Assembly (NCBI GenBank): GCA_900549405.1
Contig: URNZ01000089.1
Coordinates: 1-5,179 of the forward strand
Direction of reading: 5' to 3'
DNA length: 5,179 nucleotides
Source of the DNA: an uncultured Eubacteriales bacterium
Lineage (GTDB): Bacteria > Bacillota > Clostridia > Oscillospirales > Oscillospiraceae
Part shown: positions 1-5,179 of the stretch, in pieces
Position numbering within the stretch: the stretch's first letter is position 1
Layout of the letters: every line of letters starts with the position of its first letter
The notes under the pieces: generated by a model
What the model was told of the DNA's origin: nothing
The model's database searches: none
Seen by the model: only the letters and a program-made list of their open reading frames with translations
Made by a program: the position numbers and the translations under genes

Positions 1-1083
1 GCCAAGGCCTTTGGGGTGAAAACCGCCGAAACCATCTGGCAGGCCCGGCGAAAGTGCCCGGACCTCATCCTCCTGCCTGCCCACCACGACAAGTACCGGT
101 ATTACTCCAAACTGGCCGGGGAGGTCTACACCCGCTACACCGACCTGGTGGAGCCCTTCGGCATCGATGAGAGCTGGCTGGACCTGACCGGTTCCCTCCA
201 CCTGTTCGGCGGGGACGCCGTGGCCCTGGCCGACGGTCTGCGGGACCGGCTGCGCCGGGAACTGGGACTGACCATCTCTGTGGGGGTGTCCTTCAACAAG
301 GTCTTCGCCAAGCTGGGCAGCGACTATAAAAAGCCGGACGCCACCACCGTCATCACCCGGGAGAACTTCCGCCAGATCGTCTGGCCCCTGCCTGTGTCCG
401 ACCTGCTGTATGTGGGCCGGGCCGCAGCGGAGACCTTTCAGCGCTTCGGCGTGAAGACCATCGGGGACCTGGCCGCCTTTGACCGCCAGGCCCTGTTCAC
501 CCTGCTGGGCAAGCACGGCGTTCAGCTCCACGACTACGCCTGCGGCCTGGACCGCTCCCCTGTCTCCCCCGCCGCCCAGCAGGCCCCGCCCAAGTCGGTG
601 GGCAACGGGTTCACCTTCCCCCGCAATCTCCAGGGCCGGGAGGAGATCCGGGGCGGCGTCACCCAGCTCTCCGACCACGTAGCCGCCCGTCTTCGCCTGT
701 GCGGCATGAAATGTCAAGGCGTTTCCCTTGCCATCCGCGACCCGGATTTTCACGACATCAGCCGCCAGATGCGGCTGGACACCCCCACCTGTCTGGGCCG
801 GGAGCTGGCCCAGGCGGCCATGGCCCTGGCTGACCAGTGCTGGTCCATGGACCGCCCGGTGCGGGCTCTCACCGTCACAGCCATCTATCTCATCCCGGCG
901 GAGGAGGCCGCCGCCCAGCTGGAGCTGTGGGCCGAGCCCCAGCAGCAAAAACGGGCGCGCCGGGAGCGGCTGGAGCAAACCATGGACGCCATCCGGGCCA
1001 AATATGGCGGCAAGGCCATCCAGCCCGCCTCTGCCCCCTTGGACGCCGCCCCCACCAGCCACGACCCCTTCCCCGGGGAGTAA
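1..1083 (+). CDS. dinB: DNA polymerase IV (Y-family translesion polymerase, DinB), 5'-truncated by the window edge
   Basis: Error-prone Y-family polymerase that copies past damaged template bases. The frame is open from base 1 (AKAFGVKTAETIWQ...), so the real start lies upstream; the GTG at 16 is internal. 360 codons are visible. The palm signature GIDESWLDLT carries the catalytic Asp-Glu pair at 166-171, equivalent to D103/E104 of E. coli Pol IV, so roughly 45-50 N-terminal residues are missing, including the first metal-binding Asp. Next come the GVSFNKVFAKLGSDYKKP block of the palm, a helix-hairpin-helix thumb region (YVGRAAAETFQRFGVKTIGDLA), and the start of the little-finger domain (KSVGNGFTF). 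QLELW at 916-930 fits a beta-clamp-binding motif (QLxLF type), although about 50 residues follow it. The tail is Pro/Ala-rich and ends with TAA. Family membership is clear. Function as Pol IV rather than another Y-family paralogue is inferred from these motifs. Confidence 0.9.
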   Translation, partial: AKAFGVKTAETIWQARRKCPDLILLPAHHDKYRYYSKLAGEVYTRYTDLVEPFGIDESWLDLTGSLHLFGGDAVALADGLRDRLRRELGLTISVGVSFNKVFAKLGSDYKKPDATTVITRENFRQIVWPLPVSDLLYVGRAAAETFQRFGVKTIGDLAAFDRQALFTLLGKHGVQLHDYACGLDRSPVSPAAQQAPPKSVGNGFTFPRNLQGREEIRGGVTQLSDHVAARLRLCGMKCQGVSLAIRDPDFHDISRQMRLDTPTCLGRELAQAAMALADQCWSMDRPVRALTVTAIYLIPAEEAAAQLELWAEPQQQKRARRERLEQTMDAIRAKYGGKAIQPASAPLDAAPTSHDPFPGE

Positions 1084-1109
1084 CGGCATACCAAACACCA
1101 TCCCCGCAT

Positions 1110-1149
1110 AGCCATGGGCGTGGAGGTGATCTCTCGCCCATGGCTTTTT
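1110..1149 (+). promoter_or_regulatory. Perfect 11-bp hairpin with T-tract spanning the PiT start (terminator-like or attenuator-like)
   Basis: Bases 1110-1120 (AGCCATGGGCG) are the exact reverse complement of 1135-1145 (CGCCCATGGCT), with a 14-base loop. TTTTT at 1145-1149 follows. Lying 26 bases after the dinB stop, it looks like an intrinsic terminator for dinB. However, its loop contains the PiT Shine-Dalgarno and its 3' arm contains the PiT ATG (1140-1142). It may therefore act as an attenuator, or as a structure modulating PiT translation. The loop is long for a simple terminator. The hairpin is read directly from the sequence; its role is inference. Confidence 0.55.
1122..1131 (+). promoter_or_regulatory. 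Extended Shine-Dalgarno for the PiT gene, in the hairpin loop
   Basis: GGAGGTGATC matches ten consecutive positions complementary to the usual 3' end of bacterial 16S rRNA. It supports the ATG at 1140 as the start. The gap from GGAGG to the ATG is 13 bases, longer than usual, and no in-frame start codon lies closer. The other in-frame ATG, at 1167, has no ribosome binding site. Confidence 0.75.
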
Positions 1150-2162
1150 CCGACCTGCTCTGTCACATGGCCCGCAGCCCCGCCCTGGCCGTCACCGTCC
1201 TGCTCACCCTGGCGGTGCTGGTGGTGAACGGCTGGACGGACGCCCCCAACGCCATCGCTGGGGTGGTGGTCTCCGGGGCGCTCCCCTTCCCCGCCGCAGC
1301 GGCCCTGGCGGCCCTGTGCAACTGCGCCGGGGTGCTGTCTGTCACGGCGGCAGCCCCGGTGGCCCGGACCATCTACTCCATGGCCCGCTTCGGCGGCACG
1401 CCCCGCCAGGCCCTGTGCGCCCTGTGCGCCGCCATGACCGCCATTGTCCTGTGGGCGGTGGCCGCCTGGTGGCTGGGCATCCCCACCAGTGAGAGCCACG
1501 CCCTGGCCGCCGGGCTTACCGGGGCCGCTGTGGCCCAGGCGGGCGATCTGTCCTGCATCCGCTGGTGGGCCTGGGGCCGGGTCCTGGGCGGGCTGATTTT
1601 GTCCGTCCTCCTGGCCTTCTGGGCGGGACGGGCGGTGCAGCGGCGGCTCGCTCGCCTGCGGGCCGACCCCCGTGCTCTCCGGCTGGCCCAGCTCCCCGGG
1701 GCGGCGGCTGCCGCCTTTCTCCACGGGGCCCAGGACGGGCAGAAGCTGCTGGGTGTCTTCCTCCTGGGGCTGGCCCTGGCACAGGGCCAGGGGGACGCAC
1801 CGCCGGGACCGGTCCCCTTGTGGCTGTCTCTTCTGTGCGCCGCCGCCATGTCCGGGGGCACCGCTCTGGGCGGGCGGCGGATCATTGACCGCATGGGCCG
1901 GGACATGGTTGCCCTGGACCCCTGCCGGGCCCTGTCCACCGACCTGGCCGGGGCGCTGAGCCTGTGGGCGGCCACCCTGCTGGGGCTGCCCGTCTCCACC
2001 ACCCACACCCGCACCGCCGCCCTGCTGGGGGTGGGCTCTACCGGGGGCACGCCCCCCGACTGGTCCGTGGCCCGTCAAGTGGCCCTGGCCTGGCTGCTCA
2101 CCTTCCCCTGCTGCGCCCTGCTGGGCTGGGCGGCGGGGAGCGTGTTTTTGGGGTGGCTATGA
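1140..2162 (+). CDS. pit: PiT-family inorganic phosphate transporter
   Basis: Integral membrane symporter for inorganic phosphate (PHO4/PiT family; in bacteria usually proton- or cation-coupled). 340 residues, typical of the short bacterial forms. Both inverted family repeats are visible. In the first, NGWTDAPNAIAG (residues 30-41) is followed by IPTSESHAL (114-122). In the second, FLHGAQDGQK (193-202) is followed by GLPVSTTHTRTAALLGVG (282-299). Many hydrophobic segments fit about 8-10 membrane helices, with a basic central loop near residues 164-182 (GRAVQRRLARLRADPRALR). The Asn of the canonical GxND signature is Thr in repeat 1 and Gln in repeat 2; I recall GWTDAPN and HGAQDGQ from other clostridial PiTs, so this is probably a subfamily trait. 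The start is chosen by the Shine-Dalgarno at 1122. The open frame extends upstream to 837, but that part is a shadow of dinB. No PhoU-like partner gene is visible next to it. Confidence 0.9.
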   Translation: MAFSDLLCHMARSPALAVTVLLTLAVLVVNGWTDAPNAIAGVVVSGALPFPAAAALAALCNCAGVLSVTAAAPVARTIYSMARFGGTPRQALCALCAAMTAIVLWAVAAWWLGIPTSESHALAAGLTGAAVAQAGDLSCIRWWAWGRVLGGLILSVLLAFWAGRAVQRRLARLRADPRALRLAQLPGAAAAAFLHGAQDGQKLLGVFLLGLALAQGQGDAPPGPVPLWLSLLCAAAMSGGTALGGRRIIDRMGRDMVALDPCRALSTDLAGALSLWAATLLGLPVSTTHTRTAALLGVGSTGGTPPDWSVARQVALAWLLTFPCCALLGWAAGSVFLGWL

Positions 2163-2204
2163 AAAAACGCCCTGCTCTCCTGCACACGCAGGAGAACAGG
2201 GCGT
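2162..2204 (-). terminator. Intrinsic terminator of the radical SAM/DUF2344 operon, between convergent genes
   Basis: Bases 2167-2183 pair with 2188-2204: a 17-position stem with one C-A mismatch (2175/2196) around an ACAC loop on the plus strand. On the minus strand the stem is followed by a run of T's (A's at 2162-2167 on the plus strand), ten bases past the DUF2344 stop. It is therefore a strong terminator for the minus-strand operon. On the plus strand only a delayed TTTT (2212-2215) follows, so termination of the PiT transcript here would be weaker. The T-run touches the last base of the PiT stop codon. Confidence 0.88.
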
Positions 2205-2213
2205 CTGGCTGTT

Positions 2214-2879
2214 TTATCGAAACACTTTCCCCTCTTCGTCCAGCACTTCTCTTCTGTGGAAGGTGACGAAGTCGGGGGCGTATTCGGGGTAGGCCCGGCA
2301 GAAGGCGGCCCGGAGGAGCTCCGGGTTCAGGCCGGGGTTTTGGGCGGACAGCACCGCGTCCAGGGTCATGGTGTCGCTCTGGCACTCCAGGTTCCAGCCC
2401 CGGATGAGGGGGATCAGGTCCACCTCGGTGTAGCCCTTCTTGGACTTGTTGGACTTCTTCTGTACCACCAGGCTCTCCTGGGTCAGCAGGGCCTGCATGG
2501 CGGGCTCGGCCTCCTGGGGGCGGCCCTCGGAGTATTCAAAGTTCATGATATAGTTGATGGAGGCCAGCTCCTTCAGCTTTCGCTCCGCCGGATAGCACTG
2601 GTGGATGACGATGCCCTCGGGCATGGCGGCAGTCAGCCGCTCCGGCACCTGGTCATAGGGCATGTCCCCCATCAGGCCGAATTCCAGGATCTCGCACTGG
2701 CTGGAGTAGCCCACGGACAGGGGCAGGGCGATGGACACGAAGGGGTGGGGATTGAAGCCCTCGGTGTGCTTGATCTGGATGTGGGCCCGGGCAAAGGCCC
2801 GCTGAAAGGTGCGCATCAGGTCCAGGTGAGAGATATACTTGGCCCGGCCCGTTTTGGAAAACAACAGACGATCAGCCAC
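2214..2879 (-). CDS. DUF2344 / radical SAM-linked protein (TIGR03936-type)
   Basis: 221 residues from the chosen GTG. It has the hallmarks of the TIGR03936/DUF2344 'radical SAM-linked' family: an N-terminal FSKTGRAKYISHLDLMRTFQ block (residues 7-26), then TEGFNPHPFVSIALPLSVGY (39-58), and a later KKSNKSKKGYTEVDLIPLI region with basic residues. No catalytic motif is apparent and its biochemical role is not established to my knowledge. The family usually sits beside, or is fused to, a TIGR03960 radical SAM protein, as here. Start choice: a GTG at 2888 is also in frame but uses the last G of the AGGAGG Shine-Dalgarno (2893-2888), so the GTG at 2879, eight bases downstream of that Shine-Dalgarno, is far more likely. 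The first 8 bases (GTGGCTGA) overlap the end of the radical SAM gene, suggesting translational coupling. Confidence 0.88.
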   Translation of the reverse strand: MADRLLFSKTGRAKYISHLDLMRTFQRAFARAHIQIKHTEGFNPHPFVSIALPLSVGYSSQCEILEFGLMGDMPYDQVPERLTAAMPEGIVIHQCYPAERKLKELASINYIMNFEYSEGRPQEAEPAMQALLTQESLVVQKKSNKSKKGYTEVDLIPLIRGWNLECQSDTMTLDAVLSAQNPGLNPELLRAAFCRAYPEYAPDFVTFHRREVLDEEGKVFR

Positions 2880-4710
2880 AGCGGCCACCTCCTGTCAGCA
2901 GCAGATTGGCGCCGCAGCCCGAGCAGCGGGTGCGGCAGTCCGGCGTGGTGATGGACTGGTAGCACAGCTCCCGCTCGTGCCACAAAAATTCCCGCCGGAC
3001 CCCCACCGAGGGGACGGCCCAGGGGAACACCTCGTCCTTCTCCCGCACCCGGTGGGCATAGAAGTCCCCGTCCAGGCCGCAGGCGGACAGGGCGTCCATC
3101 CAGCGCTGAAAATCAAAATATTCGCTCCAGGAGTCCAGCTTGGCCCCGTGGGCCCAGGCGTACTCCAGCACGTCGGCCAGGCGGCGGTCCCCCCGGGAGA
3201 AGATGGCCTCCAGATAGCTGGTCTCCGGGTCGTGCCAGTTATAGGTGATGGACTTGTCCCGGCGCAGGGTGTCCCGCAGCAGATTCACCCGGCGCTGATA
3301 CTCCTCCACCGGGATCTGGGCGTCCCACTGAAACGCCGTGTGGGGCTTGGGCACAAACCAAGAGGTGGACACCGTGATGCGCACCCCCCGGGCCCGGTTG
3401 GGCGTGTACTCCCGCCAGGTCTGATAGACCTTTCGGGCCAGGTCGGCGATGCCCAGCACGTCCTCGTCCGTCTCGGTGGGCAGGCCCAGCATGAAATAGA
3501 GCTTCACGCCGTTCCACCCGCCGGAGAAGCAGGTGCGGCAGGACTGGAGCAGGTCCTCCTCCCGCAGATTTTTGTTGATAGCGTCCCGCAGACGCTGGGT
3601 GCCCGCCTCGGGGGCAAAGGTCAGTCCGCCCTTGCGCACCCGCTGAAGGCGCTCCATCAAGCTCATGGAGAAGGTGTCCGCCCGCAGAGAGGGCAGGGAC
3701 AGGCCGATGTCCCGGGGGCTGCAATAGTCCAGCAGGTCGTCACACAGCTCCATGAGACAGGGGTAATCGGTGGAGGACAGGCTGGACAGGGTCATCTCCT
3801 GATAGCCCGAGTCCTCGCAGGCCGCCTTGCCATACTCCGCCAGCAACTTGGGGTCCCGGTTGCGCACCGGGCGATAGGCATAGCCCGCCTGGCAGAAGCG
3901 GCAGCCCCGGATGCAGCCCCGGAACAGCTCCAGCATCACCCGGTCGTGGACGATCTCGGTGGAGGGGATGATGGTCTTCACAGGGAAATAGGCCTTGTTC
4001 ATGTCCTGGATGATGCGCTTGGTCACGGTGGCGGGGGCGTCCCCCTTGGGGGTCACCGCCTCTACCACGCCGTCGGGGCGATAGGTCACCTCGTACAGGG
4101 AGGGGACGTAGATGCCGGGGATCTTGGCGGCCTCCTGGAGGAACTCCTCCTTGGACCAGCCCTCCTCATTGGCCTGCTGATACAGGTCGATGTACTCCAG
4201 GGTGACCTCCTCCCCCTCGCCTAAAATAAACAGGTCCATGAAGGGGGCCAGGGGCTCCGGGTTATAGCAGCAGGTCCCCCCCGCCACGATCATGGGGGAC
4301 AGCTCAGGCCGGTCCGATGAGCGTAGGGGCACTCCGGCCAGATCCAGCATGTTCAGCACATTGGTATATGCCATCTCATAGCCCAGGGAAAAGCCGATGA
4401 TGTCAAAGTCCGCGATGGCGTCGCCGCTCTCCAGTCCATAGAGCAGCAGGCCCTCCCGGCGCATCTCCTCCTCCATGTCCCCCCAGGGGGCATAGCAGCG
4501 CTCGCACCACACGTCGCTGCGCTGGTTCATCACCCCATACAGGATGCGGCAGCCCAGATTGGACATGCCGATCTCATAGGTGTCGGGAAAGCACAGGGCA
4601 AAGCGGGTCTTGATCTGCTTTTTGTCTTTGACCACCGCATTATATTCTCCGCCGGTGTAGCGGGCGGGTTTTTGTACGTTGGGCAGGATATGTTCCAATG
4701 TGCGATTCAT
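2872..4710 (-). CDS. Radical SAM protein, TIGR03960-type, with B12-binding-like N-terminal domain
   Basis: 612 residues. Residues ~35-170 form a Rossmann-like region resembling the cobalamin-binding-type domain of other radical SAM enzymes (CFPDTYEIGMSNLG, IGFSLGYEMAYTN, ILGEGEE), but no DxHxxG cobalamin motif is seen. The radical SAM core follows: C266-x3-C270-x2-C273 (RGCIRGCRFCQAGY), which should hold the [4Fe-4S] cluster that cleaves S-adenosylmethionine, then FAPEAG (365-370), GVKLYFMLGLPTET (401-414) and KPHTAFQW (455-462). A second CxxxCxxC, C592/C596/C599 (TPDCRTRCSGCG), lies near the C-terminus and could bind another cluster or zinc. The substrate is unknown to me. The pairing with DUF2344 is the usual arrangement for this family. 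The start ATG is supported by GGAGG six bases upstream, and a promoter lies about 40 bases before it. The product is probably cytosolic, as no signal peptide or membrane segment is apparent. Confidence 0.92.
   Translation of the reverse strand: MNRTLEHILPNVQKPARYTGGEYNAVVKDKKQIKTRFALCFPDTYEIGMSNLGCRILYGVMNQRSDVWCERCYAPWGDMEEEMRREGLLLYGLESGDAIADFDIIGFSLGYEMAYTNVLNMLDLAGVPLRSSDRPELSPMIVAGGTCCYNPEPLAPFMDLFILGEGEEVTLEYIDLYQQANEEGWSKEEFLQEAAKIPGIYVPSLYEVTYRPDGVVEAVTPKGDAPATVTKRIIQDMNKAYFPVKTIIPSTEIVHDRVMLELFRGCIRGCRFCQAGYAYRPVRNRDPKLLAEYGKAACEDSGYQEMTLSSLSSTDYPCLMELCDDLLDYCSPRDIGLSLPSLRADTFSMSLMERLQRVRKGGLTFAPEAGTQRLRDAINKNLREEDLLQSCRTCFSGGWNGVKLYFMLGLPTETDEDVLGIADLARKVYQTWREYTPNRARGVRITVSTSWFVPKPHTAFQWDAQIPVEEYQRRVNLLRDTLRRDKSITYNWHDPETSYLEAIFSRGDRRLADVLEYAWAHGAKLDSWSEYFDFQRWMDALSACGLDGDFYAHRVREKDEVFPWAVPSVGVRREFLWHERELCYQSITTPDCRTRCSGCGANLLLTGGGRCG
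2888..2893 (-). promoter_or_regulatory. Shine-Dalgarno deciding the DUF2344 start
   Basis: AGGAGG on the minus strand, inside the last codons of the radical SAM gene and 8 bases before the GTG at 2879-2877. It rules out the GTG at 2888-2886, which would overlap the ribosome binding site itself. Confidence 0.8.
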
Positions 4711-4716
4711 GTTCTT

Positions 4717-4721
4717 CCTCC
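4717..4721 (-). promoter_or_regulatory. Shine-Dalgarno of the radical SAM gene
   Basis: GGAGG on the minus strand, six bases before the ATG at 4710-4708. It confirms that start. Confidence 0.85.
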
Positions 4722-4747
4722 GGTCTTCTCTCTATGACACATACAGA

Positions 4748-5107
4748 TTATTGTACTCGTTTCCAGCCCAGATGACAAGCCCTATTTCCCCTCTTTTTCA
4801 GTGGGATCGCTCCGGCACCGATCCACAGCGCCACCAAAAGCAGGGTCACGTTTCTGCCCAGGCAGAAAAAGCAGACCCCGGCAGCTGCCAGCGCCGCCCC
4901 GGCCACGCCCAGCAGCAGGTCCAGAGGATGCAGGCTGAGCCAGAGGGAGGCAAAGGCCTCGGTGAAGCCCTGGGCGATACGAAGCAGCTTTTCCGAAGCG
5001 TCCGCCCCCGGTGAGAGCCGGACCGCCTGGCAGAGCTTGTCAAAGAGCCAGGCAAACAGCAGATACGGAAGGTTCGGCAGCAGGGCCTTTTTCAGCTTTC
5101 CCGTCAT
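4748..5107 (-). pseudogene. Truncated N-terminus of a VirD4/TraG-type conjugal coupling protein (CD1115-like family), probable remnant
   Basis: The 119-residue frame begins like the membrane-anchoring N-terminus of clostridial ICE coupling proteins, as I recall them: NLPYLLFAWLFDKLCQAV (12-29, first membrane helix), RLSPGAD (30-36), a periplasm-side stretch with EKLLRIAQGFTEAFAS, then HPLDLLLGVAG (60-70) opening a second helix. Full-length proteins of this family run to about 600 residues with Walker A and B motifs; none are present here. After about residue 70 the expected continuation into the cytoplasmic domain is lost. A third hydrophobic stretch (VTLLLVALWIGAGAIPL, 87-103) and a basic tail follow, and residues 110-119 are simply the downstream promoter read in frame. 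The start ATG overlaps the upstream PcfB-like stop as ATGA, the arrangement expected for pcfB-virD4. Alternative: a genuine small membrane protein built from the fragment. The family call is from memory of the motif, not a search. Confidence 0.62.
4750..4778 (-). promoter_or_regulatory. Sigma-A/sigma-70-type promoter of the radical SAM/DUF2344 operon
   Basis: On the minus strand, TTGTCA (4778-4773; 5 of 6 to TTGACA) is followed after exactly 17 bases by TACAAT (4755-4750; 5 of 6 to TATAAT). Transcription would begin near 4743, giving a leader of about 33 bases with the Shine-Dalgarno in it. The promoter lies within the last ten codons of the upstream truncated frame, which argues that this stretch is regulatory DNA rather than selected coding sequence. 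No operator or riboswitch is evident in the short leader. Confidence 0.72.
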
Positions 5108-5179
5108 CGTTCCAGCCCCCGGTCCCTGTTTTTGACCTTCTCGCCCCGCTCCAGCTCCTGCCGCTTCGCCTGCTCCTTG
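4779..5179 (-). mobile_element. Remnant edge of an integrative conjugative element
   Basis: This segment contains the PcfB-like tail and the truncated VirD4-like N-terminus in the order and overlap used by clostridial ICEs. It stops abruptly just upstream of the radical SAM operon promoter. No integrase, att repeat or terminal inverted repeat is visible, so the left limit is an estimate (somewhere between about 4779 and 4900) and the element extends beyond the right edge. It may be a deletion derivative of an ICE, or an assembly join. Confidence 0.5.
5104..5179 (-). CDS. C-terminal tail of a PcfB-like (DUF3801) conjugation protein, cut by the window edge
   Basis: The minus-strand frame is open from the right edge and ends at TGA (5106-5104), giving 24 residues: KEQAKRQELERGEKVKNRD then RGLER. 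The charged, Lys/Arg/Glu-rich end fits the C-termini of PcfB-family proteins, which sit directly upstream of the VirD4-like coupling gene in clostridial conjugative elements. The ATGA overlap with the next frame supports translational coupling in an original operon. The piece is too short to identify on its own; the call rests on the neighbour. Confidence 0.5.
   Translation of the reverse strand, partial: KEQAKRQELERGEKVKNRDRGLER

Noticed and set aside
837..1139. Upstream extension of the PiT reading frame to an ATG at 837
   Set aside because: It overlaps dinB in another frame and encodes no membrane or PiT sequence. The Shine-Dalgarno at 1122 points to the ATG at 1140.
1410..1427. Tandem 9-base repeat GCCCTGTGC x2
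   Set aside because: It encodes Ala-Leu-Cys twice within a membrane helix of the PiT protein. A two-copy coding repeat in GC-rich DNA is not evidence of a functional element.
885..2078. Long minus-strand open frame (397 codons) opposite the end of dinB and most of the PiT gene
   Set aside because: The translation is low-complexity Gly/Pro/Arg/Gln, as expected for an antisense frame of GC-rich coding DNA. The plus-strand genes have clear family motifs.
2256..2951. Plus-strand open frame (231 codons) opposite the DUF2344 gene
   Set aside because: Same antisense-shadow pattern; the minus-strand product carries the DUF2344 motifs.
2839..4224. Long plus-strand open frame (461 codons) opposite the radical SAM gene
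   Set aside because: Composition (Gly, Gln, His, Val, Leu-rich) and lack of any motif mark it as an antisense shadow. The minus strand encodes an unmistakable radical SAM protein.
1..5179. CRISPR array, tRNA, rRNA or known riboswitch
   Set aside because: No spaced direct repeats, cloverleaf with conserved T-arm, or recognisable aptamer was seen on either strand. The only gaps between genes are short (about 56, 51 and 37 bases) and are explained by the hairpin, terminator and promoter/leader.

Overview
The window is very GC-rich (roughly two-thirds G+C by eye). It has strong Shine-Dalgarno sequences and Firmicutes-type proteins: a clostridial PiT phosphate transporter, the paired radical SAM / DUF2344 proteins, and what looks like part of a clostridial conjugative element. 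This suggests a high-GC gut member of the Clostridia (Oscillospiraceae-like, e.g. the Flavonifractor/Lawsonibacter neighbourhood). The taxonomy is inference only.

Layout. Positions 1-1083 (+) hold most of a Y-family DNA polymerase (DinB, Pol IV), cut by the left edge. After 56 bases comes a PiT-family inorganic phosphate transporter (1140-2162, +). Its ribosome binding site sits in the loop, and its start codon in the 3' arm, of a perfect 11-bp hairpin followed by five T's. Convergent with this pair, on the minus strand, is a two-gene operon: a 612-residue radical SAM protein (4710-2872) and a DUF2344 'radical SAM-linked' protein (2879-2214). They share an 8-base GTG...TGA overlap, and the operon ends in a strong intrinsic terminator between the convergent genes. 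A good sigma-A-type promoter (TTGTCA, 17 bp, TACAAT) lies just upstream of the radical SAM gene.

The right edge (about 4779-5179, minus strand) looks like the remains of an integrative conjugative element. It has the last 24 codons of a PcfB-like protein, overlapping by ATGA the start of what reads as the N-terminus of a VirD4/TraG-type coupling protein (CD1115-like family). That reading frame stops after 119 codons, before any ATPase motif, and its last ten codons are the host promoter sequence read through. I interpret this as an ICE-chromosome deletion junction placed directly upstream of the radical SAM operon.

How the genes relate: no single pathway links them. DinB is translesion synthesis and PiT is phosphate uptake. 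The radical SAM/DUF2344 pair is a conserved module with no biochemical function known to me. The conjugation fragments are probably decaying. The two points most worth following up are the hairpin around the PiT start and the ICE junction at the radical SAM promoter.
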